Positions 11,291-16,776 of a stretch of DNA of 16,776 nt are shown here, one piece after another (within the stretch, counting starts at the first letter, position 1; each line of letters begins with the position of its first letter). Source of the stretch: Dialister sp. CAG:486 (GTDB taxonomy: Bacteria > Bacillota > Negativicutes > Veillonellales > Dialisteraceae); the NCBI GenBank assembly GCA_000434475.1, contig FR879632.1, positions 29,945-46,720 of the forward strand. The letters run 5' to 3'. Below the pieces are notes generated by a model that did not search any database, was not told the DNA's origin, and worked only from the letters and a program-made list of their open reading frames with translations. A program made the translations under genes and the position numbers.

Positions 11291-14196
11291 AGGTGGAAAT
11301 CGTCGCAGAAACCAAGAGCGCAGAGGGGAAACTGGCCACTGTGTCTGCAGCGCTGAAAAGCGTGGCGAATGATGCGGCAAGGGCATCGAAACAAGCGGGG
11401 AAGATTGATGACTCCGGCATGAAGAAAATGGCATCGTCTGCAGATGGCGCGACGAAGCGTGTCAAATCACTAGCCGATGAGCTGTCAAAGGCCTCAGCCA
11501 TGGCAGGGAAGCTAGGGAAGGCCGTACAGGGGCTGGGTAGCCTGGCTACTGGCGCCTTTGCAAAAGATATCGTTAATGGCTTGCTTGGCGCGGGTGCAGC
11601 TTCCATTAAGGCGGCGGCACAGATGCGGCAGTATGAAATCGCCTTCCAGACCATGTTGAAAAGTGCTGATGAAGGGACGCAGATGCTGCGAGATTTGCAA
11701 AAATTTGCCGCGGAAACGCCCTTCGATGTCCCTGGCGTTGTATCTGCTGGTCAGCAGTTAATGGCCTTTGGCTTTAAGGCGAAGGAAGTGATCCCCATGC
11801 TAACCAGTCTGGGGGATGCTGCAGCAGGGTTAGGGCAGGGAACAGCTGGCGTTTCTCGCTTAGCTTATGCACTTGGCCAGATGCAGACCAGCGGCAAGTT
11901 AAACGCACAAGATATGATGCAGCTAACATCTGCAGGGATCTCTGCATGGGATATGCTAGCCGATGCGGCAGGGGTTTCCATCGCTGAAATCAAGGATATG
12001 ACTTCTAAGGGCATGGTGGACTCCAAAGAAGCCGTCAAGGTCATCGTTGCCGGGATGAATGAAGAGTTCGGCGGCATGATGGCAAAGACAAGCACGGAGG
12101 TGTCCGGGCTTCTCGCCAACATTGAGGAAACGGCGGGCACGACCTCGGCAGTGATCGGTCAGTATATGATCAATGCGTTTAACATCAAGGGCATCCTGAA
12201 AACAGCATCCGATGAATTGGGGAATTTCCAAAAGAAATTGCAAAATGCGGCAAATTCAGGAGAAAGCTTCCGCAATGTCATTAAGGACTGTATCCCGCCG
12301 GAGCTTATCGCGGCAGCGGGCGCGCTTGCCGCTGTGATCGGTTCTGTGTTAGTTCTGGCTCTGGGTGCGGCGGCTGCTGCCGTTTTTTCCCTTCTTTGGC
12401 TTTCTGGTGGGGGGGGTGCTCGTGCCGTTTCTACCTTTCTTGGTCTCTCTGCTGCGGCGATTGCTGCGATTGCCGCTGTGGGGGCCGCCGTGGCATGGCT
12501 GGCTGCCTATTGGGACGATCTAGTGGACGCTATTCTGCACATTCCGGGAGCTATTACGGCTTGCGGAGCGGCGGCTGTTAGCCTTGTAACTGCTATCCTA
12601 TCTGCGATTGTGGGGCTATTCGGCGACATGTGGGCAGAGGTAACAGGCGCACAAGATAACTGGCTATCGTCTTTTGCTGGCATGCTTTCGAGGGCATCGT
12701 CTGCCGTCGTTGAGTTTGCTAATAATGCGATTGCCTGGTTTGATGCGGTATTTAACGCAAAGTCCAGAGCCATCGCGGGGCCTGCGCCTGAAGGGGTAGG
12801 GCTTAGCGATGAAGAGAAGGCGCGTCGTAAAAGCGGGCAGGATATTCAGGCTTACATTGAAGAAACTGGGATGAAGCCGTCTGCAGCACCTGCTTTTGAT
12901 CCCAGCAAGTTGATTATCGCGCCTTCCGGCAGTGGTGCTGGCATCGGAGGGGGCGGCGGAAGTGTTGGCGGCAGTTCTTTTGCGTCTGCCAAGAATGAAA
13001 AATTGGAAGCTGCGCAGCGTGAGGACAGGATTCAAGAGGCACGAATGAAGGTGCAGAATGACCGCATTCGCGAACAGCTGAAGAATGAGGAAAAGCTAAG
13101 ACAGACCCAGCTCCAGATTGCTAAAAAGTACGGTACAGACCAGCAGAAACTTTCTATTGCTTTGGCAGAAACGGAATACACCAGGAAGCAGGACTTACAA
13201 CGAGAAAACATGTCTTTCCAGGAGCAGATGCTGGCGCAGGAAAACGCGATCAAAGAAGCGAAGCTGAAAGGCGTGGATCAGGATGAGTTGGACCTGTTGG
13301 AAGAGAAGAAGCAGCTTCTCGCTGATAATCATGAGCTGGCATTGAAAACGATCAACGCACAGGCCGCCGCTAGTGCTAAGGCACTCAATGCCGACTATGA
13401 CAACGATCAGCTAAAGTGGCAGACGTCTTACAATACAGCCGGAAGCACTGTTGACCGGATGAACATGGACAATGAAAGGTATCAGAAGGATGCGACTAGT
13501 GCCGTCTATGCTGATGAATCCATGACCTACGAGGAACGGTTAGCGGCGCTGGATGCGATCAATCAGAAGTATGAAGACCAGAAAGCGAAAATCAATACCA
13601 TCAATTCTATGCAGCAGTATGGGAATTCCCTGGCTAAAGATTTTGCTAGCGGGATCTCTGACTGGATCACCGGCACGAAGTCCTTTGGAGATGTCATGCG
13701 CAGTGTTTTAGATAGCTTGATCCAAAAACTGATACAGGCGACTATGTATGCCCTTATCATTGCCAGTGTAACAGGCGGCAGCTTCAAGGCAAATTTCTTC
13801 AAAGCCTTTGGTAATGGCTTTGCTACTGGCGGATCTGTCAGCGGCCCGGGAACGGGAACATCTGACAGTATCCCGGCCATGCTTTCTGATGGGGAATACG
13901 TCATGAATGCCAAAGCCGTGCATCGGCTGGGAGTTCCCTTCCTGAACGGTTTGAACACCGGCAGGCTGGCAGGATTGGCAGATGGCGGGATTGTCGGTTC
14001 CGGTGTTGTTGCCGGTTATAAGGCAGAGCGTGGCAGCAATGGCGGACAGGGGCAGAGCGTTAATCTGTCTATGCATGTTTCTGCTATGGATGCCTCCAGC
14101 TTTAGCGATTTTCTTAATCGGGGTGGGCTGGATGTCGTGAAACAAGCTCTTTTTGACAGCAATCGTAACTTCGCAAGTGAGGTAGGTGTGTGGTAA
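11272..14196 (+). CDS. Tape measure protein
   Basis: 974 residues, ATG 11272 after GGAGGTGG, overlapping the chaperone by 19 bases. Residues 1-90 are Ala/Lys/Ser-rich helix. Residues 110-300 carry the conserved N-terminal tape measure domain (QMRQYEIAFQTMLKSADEG, FAAETPFDVPGVVSAGQQL, SGKLNAQDMMQLTSAGISAW). Residues 342-458 hold several hydrophobic segments (for example AAAGALAAVIGSVLVLALG and LSAAAIAAIAAVGAAVAWLA), thought to help DNA cross the host membrane. A Gly-rich linker (552-572) is followed by long coiled coil (575-780). The C-terminus has TGGSVSGPGTGTSDSIPAML and SDGEYVMNAKAV, common in such proteins. At about 0.15 nm per residue the tail would be near 146 nm. A run of eight G (12409-12416) lies in the hydrophobic part. 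Length sets the tail; no peptidase domain is visible. Confidence 0.95.
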   Translation: MPKKEIKVEIVAETKSAEGKLATVSAALKSVANDAARASKQAGKIDDSGMKKMASSADGATKRVKSLADELSKASAMAGKLGKAVQGLGSLATGAFAKDIVNGLLGAGAASIKAAAQMRQYEIAFQTMLKSADEGTQMLRDLQKFAAETPFDVPGVVSAGQQLMAFGFKAKEVIPMLTSLGDAAAGLGQGTAGVSRLAYALGQMQTSGKLNAQDMMQLTSAGISAWDMLADAAGVSIAEIKDMTSKGMVDSKEAVKVIVAGMNEEFGGMMAKTSTEVSGLLANIEETAGTTSAVIGQYMINAFNIKGILKTASDELGNFQKKLQNAANSGESFRNVIKDCIPPELIAAAGALAAVIGSVLVLALGAAAAAVFSLLWLSGGGGARAVSTFLGLSAAAIAAIAAVGAAVAWLAAYWDDLVDAILHIPGAITACGAAAVSLVTAILSAIVGLFGDMWAEVTGAQDNWLSSFAGMLSRASSAVVEFANNAIAWFDAVFNAKSRAIAGPAPEGVGLSDEEKARRKSGQDIQAYIEETGMKPSAAPAFDPSKLIIAPSGSGAGIGGGGGSVGGSSFASAKNEKLEAAQREDRIQEARMKVQNDRIREQLKNEEKLRQTQLQIAKKYGTDQQKLSIALAETEYTRKQDLQRENMSFQEQMLAQENAIKEAKLKGVDQDELDLLEEKKQLLADNHELALKTINAQAAASAKALNADYDNDQLKWQTSYNTAGSTVDRMNMDNERYQKDATSAVYADESMTYEERLAALDAINQKYEDQKAKINTINSMQQYGNSLAKDFASGISDWITGTKSFGDVMRSVLDSLIQKLIQATMYALIIASVTGGSFKANFFKAFGNGFATGGSVSGPGTGTSDSIPAMLSDGEYVMNAKAVHRLGVPFLNGLNTGRLAGLADGGIVGSGVVAGYKAERGSNGGQGQSVNLSMHVSAMDASSFSDFLNRGGLDVVKQALFDSNRNFASEVGVW

Positions 14197-14750
14197 TGCG
14201 TAAGTTCCCAGAATTAAGAAAATTTAGCTGGAACAGCACCTTTGAAGAAAGATGGAATACCACTGTACAGAAATCTGCCTCCGGCCGTGTGCGTACATTG
14301 ACCAACCAGCTTTACCCGGCATGGACTATCAAAGCAAGCTATCCTGCGTTAACGGATGCACAGGCAGATGAGCTGTTGGGCTTCGTCGCCTTAATAAAAG
14401 GATCCTTTGAGGCCTTCCTCTGGCTTGATCCGGAGCATAATGCGGAAAAAGGTGCACCGTTGGCGCAGGTGAGCAGCAGCAAATATCAGTGTGTAGCGCG
14501 CATCGGCAGCTATGTAGAGCCGGTGGAATATGTAGAGAATGTAACCATTCTGGTAAATGGCGCAATCGTGCCGGCAACCAATTACATTGTAAGCGGAGGC
14601 ATTATCACCTTCCGGCAGATTCCATCCGGCACAGTGACGGCTAACTATACATATTACTGGAAAGTGATATTGGCAGATGACGGCCTGACCATCAGCAAGA
14701 AATTTGACAATATCAATACCGCAGAAATCAAGCTGGAGGTAGTACGATGA
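14190..14750 (+). CDS. DUF2460-like distal tail protein
   Basis: 186 residues from GTG 14190, 6 bases after GAGGT (14179-14183); ATG 14196, overlapping the tape measure stop by one base, would give 184. It begins FPELRKFSWNSTFEERWNTT and contains LTDAQADELLGFVALIKGSF, EAFLWLDPEHNAEKGAPLA and YVENVTILVNGAIVPATNY, the pattern of DUF2460 proteins. In gene transfer agents this family corresponds to the distal tail protein that forms a ring at the end of the tail tube. It is the first of four tail-tip genes in the order DUF2460, DUF2163, NlpC/P60, hub. Firmicute phages of monoderm hosts normally use a Dit/Siphovirus-tail protein here instead. Confidence 0.8.
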   Translation: MVMRKFPELRKFSWNSTFEERWNTTVQKSASGRVRTLTNQLYPAWTIKASYPALTDAQADELLGFVALIKGSFEAFLWLDPEHNAEKGAPLAQVSSSKYQCVARIGSYVEPVEYVENVTILVNGAIVPATNYIVSGGIITFRQIPSGTVTANYTYYWKVILADDGLTISKKFDNINTAEIKLEVVR

Positions 14751-15328
14751 AGGATGTAGGCACAGGCTTAGAAAATTACCTGAATACGGAAAAGCATATG
14801 ACAAGCTGCGACCTGTTCGAGCTGCGCCTGCCTGATGGCGGCGTGCATTACTACACTGACGCAGATAAGGATATCCTGTATGATGGGCATAACTATCGAC
14901 ATGACGTGCTGTTAATCAAACGCCAGCAGGTCAAGGTTAATGACAGTGTAGTTGTCGACACGCTGAGTGTAAACATCAAGGCAGATAAGACTGCTAAAAT
15001 CGGCAACACGCCGCTGCTGAAGGCTGCACATGACGGCATACTGGATATGAGCAAGCTGTATTTACGCAGATGCTTTTTTCGTGATGCCGTAGTTATCGGT
15101 GCCATTGGTTTGTTTGGCGGCAAGGTAGAAGTGAAATCGTGCGGCGGTTTAGGCTTGGACCTTACAGTCAAGGCTGTTACGCAAGGTCTTAGTCAGGAAT
15201 TCCCGGTGCGAAAGTATTATCCGCAGGGCACATATTCGACAAAAGGCGGAACGATAACTGCCAGCACGGACAGTACAGTAGGCTGCCTGATTGCGCCATA
15301 CGTCCCGCTAAAAGAGGTGCTGATGTAA
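14747..15328 (+). CDS. DUF2163/Phage_BR0599-like tail tip hub protein
   Basis: 193 residues, starting in an ATGA overlap with the previous stop. N-terminal YLNTEKHMTSCDLFELRLPDG and YYTDADKDILYDGHNYRHDV lead to a beta-rich middle, and the C-terminal EFPVRKYYPQGTYSTKGG is close to the FPxRxxxPxC/T segment of BR0599-like domains. In gene transfer agents the equivalent protein binds the baseplate hub next to the distal tail ring and contributes to an iron-sulfur-like Cys site. Here only part of such a Cys set is seen (C137 region SCGGLG, and a Cys in VGCLIAPY), so any cluster is uncertain. The family is otherwise clear from order and pattern. Confidence 0.8.
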   Translation: MKDVGTGLENYLNTEKHMTSCDLFELRLPDGGVHYYTDADKDILYDGHNYRHDVLLIKRQQVKVNDSVVVDTLSVNIKADKTAKIGNTPLLKAAHDGILDMSKLYLRRCFFRDAVVIGAIGLFGGKVEVKSCGGLGLDLTVKAVTQGLSQEFPVRKYYPQGTYSTKGGTITASTDSTVGCLIAPYVPLKEVLM

Positions 15329-15768
15329 TGACCGAGGGAGAGAAAATAGCCGAAGCTGCTTTAAGCTGGTTGGGTACGCCGCACGTCAACGGCGCAAAGA
15401 GCAGAGGCCACGGAATTGACTGCGGTATGCTTTTGATAGCGGCAACGGAGGATGCAGGCTACATTGCGAAGGACGCCGTAAAGGTAGCGCCATACAGCAA
15501 CGAATGGCATCTGCATCACAGTGATGAGTGGTTCCTGCATTATGTGCAGACCTATTGCCGTGAGGTCAAGACGATGGAGGCAGGAGATTTCCTCCTGTAT
15601 CAGTTTGGCCGATGCATTTCGCATGGCGGTGTATATGTTGGTAATGGGATGGTTTGTCATGCTGTGGTTGACCAGGGAGTTATTCTCAGCAGCGTTGATG
15701 ATGTAATGTTTTTGGATGCTAAAGGCAGAAGCAGGTTGCGGGGGATATATAGGTTTGGAGGTCAGTAA
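15328..15768 (+). CDS. NlpC/P60 family tail-tip peptidoglycan peptidase
   Basis: 146 residues, start overlapping the previous stop by one base (TAATG). The fold is a NlpC/P60 cysteine peptidase: N-terminal helix EGEKIAEAALSWLGTPH, catalytic Cys in GIDCGML (C32), GDFLLYQFGRCISHGGVYVG with H99 as the catalytic histidine, and a third polar residue near H111 in VCHAV. These enzymes cut peptide bonds in peptidoglycan (typically gamma-D-glutamyl to diaminopimelate) and let the tail tip pass through the wall. The gene sits in the GTA gp14/lambda gpK position, between DUF2163 and the hub. No signal peptide, as expected for a virion part. It is complete. Confidence 0.9.
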   Translation: MTEGEKIAEAALSWLGTPHVNGAKSRGHGIDCGMLLIAATEDAGYIAKDAVKVAPYSNEWHLHHSDEWFLHYVQTYCREVKTMEAGDFLLYQFGRCISHGGVYVGNGMVCHAVVDQGVILSSVDDVMFLDAKGRSRLRGIYRFGGQ

Positions 15769-16776
15769 ATGGGCTTATTTAAGACGGCACACATCGTCAA
15801 CAGGGCGGATAAAATCAGCAATTTTACCGTCAGCACGGCTGAGTATGGCAGCGCTGTAATGGAGCTGCTGGGAACAACGCGTATCAGCGGGAACGTTATT
15901 TATTATGATGACTTTACGGCCCATGAGCACCGAGAAACCCAGCGCTCTGGCAAGGGCGGCGGTGTAAAATCTACTACAATAACCTATACATATACGGCTG
16001 CTGTCATTATGGGACTGTGCGAAGGTCCCATTAAAGGCATCGGCCGGGTATGGATTGATAAGGAGCTGTATCAGTATCCGTCCGAAAAAATCGGCATGAC
16101 ATTGTTTAAGGGCACAGATGACCAGGCCCCGTGGCCTTATGTCGTCGGCAAGCACCCGGAAAAAGCGTTGCCTTACAAGGGACTGGCTTACATGGCTGGC
16201 GTTATCGACCTTGGCAACAATGCTAGCCTGCCTAACTTTAACTTTGAGGTTCAGGGCAAGCTGCTGGATACTGGCGACGGCGTTGACGTCAACCCTGCTG
16301 ATTACATCAGATATATTCTGGACAAGGTTGGGCTGCAGGATGTTGAGATTGTCGGTTTGGAAAATTACCGGAAGTATTGCCGGGAGTCGGATTTCCTTAT
16401 TTCAACGCCAGCAGACTACACCAGCGCAAAGACAGCCCGGGATATTGTCAATGAGATTGCTAGCCTGACAAATGCATACATGTTCTGGAGCAATGACAGA
16501 TTTAAAATCGTGCCTAGAGCTGACCGGCCTGTAGGTGAGTGGCAGCCTGACAAACAGATTGTCTATAACCTTACTGCAGATGATTTCCTCGAACAGAGCA
16601 ACGGGGCCTGCGTAACCTATTCCCGCAAAGACAGCAGTGAGCTGTACAACCGCTTTACCGTGGAGTTTTACAACCGCGAGAATGCTTATGAAAAAGAAAG
16701 CGTCAGCTATGAGGACAGCGAAAATATTGCTGATTATGGCTTTCGGCAGGCAAGGAAAACGGCCGCCCCCTATATC
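15769..16776 (+). CDS. Tail hub/host-binding protein, Phage-tail_3-like (3' partial)
   Basis: A frame of 336 codons opens at ATG 15769, directly after the stop of the peptidase gene, and runs off the window end. It begins MGLFKTAHIVNRADKISNF, followed by TAEYGSAVMELLGTTRISGN, YYDDFTAHEHRETQ and a Gly-rich GKGGGVKSTT, then TYTYTAAVIMGLCEGPIKGI. These are the marks of the large tail-tip hub of GTA-like and proteobacterial siphoviruses (megatron/lambda J-type), and the later ASLTNAYMFWSNDRFKIVPR belongs to the Phage-tail_3 region. The full protein is probably much longer, with the host-binding end beyond the window. It joins the peptidase and the distal rings, and it sets what the phage adheres to. 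Confidence 0.88.
   Translation, partial: MGLFKTAHIVNRADKISNFTVSTAEYGSAVMELLGTTRISGNVIYYDDFTAHEHRETQRSGKGGGVKSTTITYTYTAAVIMGLCEGPIKGIGRVWIDKELYQYPSEKIGMTLFKGTDDQAPWPYVVGKHPEKALPYKGLAYMAGVIDLGNNASLPNFNFEVQGKLLDTGDGVDVNPADYIRYILDKVGLQDVEIVGLENYRKYCRESDFLISTPADYTSAKTARDIVNEIASLTNAYMFWSNDRFKIVPRADRPVGEWQPDKQIVYNLTADDFLEQSNGACVTYSRKDSSELYNRFTVEFYNRENAYEKESVSYEDSENIADYGFRQARKTAAPYI

Noticed and set aside
16118..16468. + strand frame of 116 codons near the window end
   Set aside because: It lies in another frame within the hub gene, which is open from 15769 to the window end and has clear hub motifs.
1..16776. CRISPR array, insertion sequence, integrase or attachment site
   Set aside because: No regularly spaced repeats, transposase, terminal inverted repeats, recombinase gene or att-like tRNA end seen in the window.

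Overview
The window is a contiguous block of a tailed, long non-contractile-tailed (siphovirus-type) phage or prophage, read almost entirely on the + strand and cut at both ends. I see no host housekeeping gene, integrase, repressor or lysis cassette, so prophage and free phage cannot be told apart. The packaging and head genes (PBSX-type terminase, SPP1/Mu-type portal and MuF protein, YjcQ) look Firmicute. The tail tip (DUF2460, DUF2163/BR0599, NlpC/P60, hub) has the order seen in gene transfer agents and phages of diderm bacteria. Together with about 50% GC, strong AGGAGG-type ribosome sites and T-tailed terminators, this suggests a diderm Firmicute host (Negativicutes, e.g. Megasphaera/Dialister/Selenomonas relatives). 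That host call is inference.

Layout. 1-1107: end of an upstream operon, with a partial gene, a zinc-ribbon protein and a RinA/ArpU-like (DUF1492-type) late regulator, closed by a hairpin. 1108-1692: accessory strip with a consensus sigma-70 promoter driving a 31-aa membrane peptide, a stable hairpin, an opposing extended -10 promoter (a possible type I toxin/antisense RNA pair), a two-segment membrane protein and a small KREGAGRP-type basic protein. 1693-2031: no convincing protein gene; it holds a possible promoter, two strong terminators and an unexplained stretch of about 130 bases between them. 2032-5114: terminase small and large subunits and portal. 5059-7238: the most interesting part, a MuF minor head protein with a C-terminal TNT (NAD+ glycohydrolase) toxin domain, a probable immunity gene, and a YjcQ-like gene. 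7250-10014: terminator, scaffold, major capsid, and neck/head-tail joining genes. 10031-16776: major tail protein, terminator, two tail-assembly chaperones joined by a classic A AAA AAC -1 frameshift, tape measure (974 aa), and the four-gene tail tip, with the hub cut by the window end.

How it works together: the regulator near 1 kb probably switches on the long late operon. TerS/TerL pump DNA through the portal into a head made by scaffold and capsid proteins. The MuF protein is normally a minor component of that head, so its toxin tip could be carried in the virion or act from a prophage state, with the overlapping small gene protecting the producing cell. Neck proteins join the head to a tail whose length is set by the tape measure, and the tip carries a peptidoglycan peptidase and a host-binding hub. 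Four + strand terminators lie inside this apparent late operon, which suggests either several promoters or antitermination.
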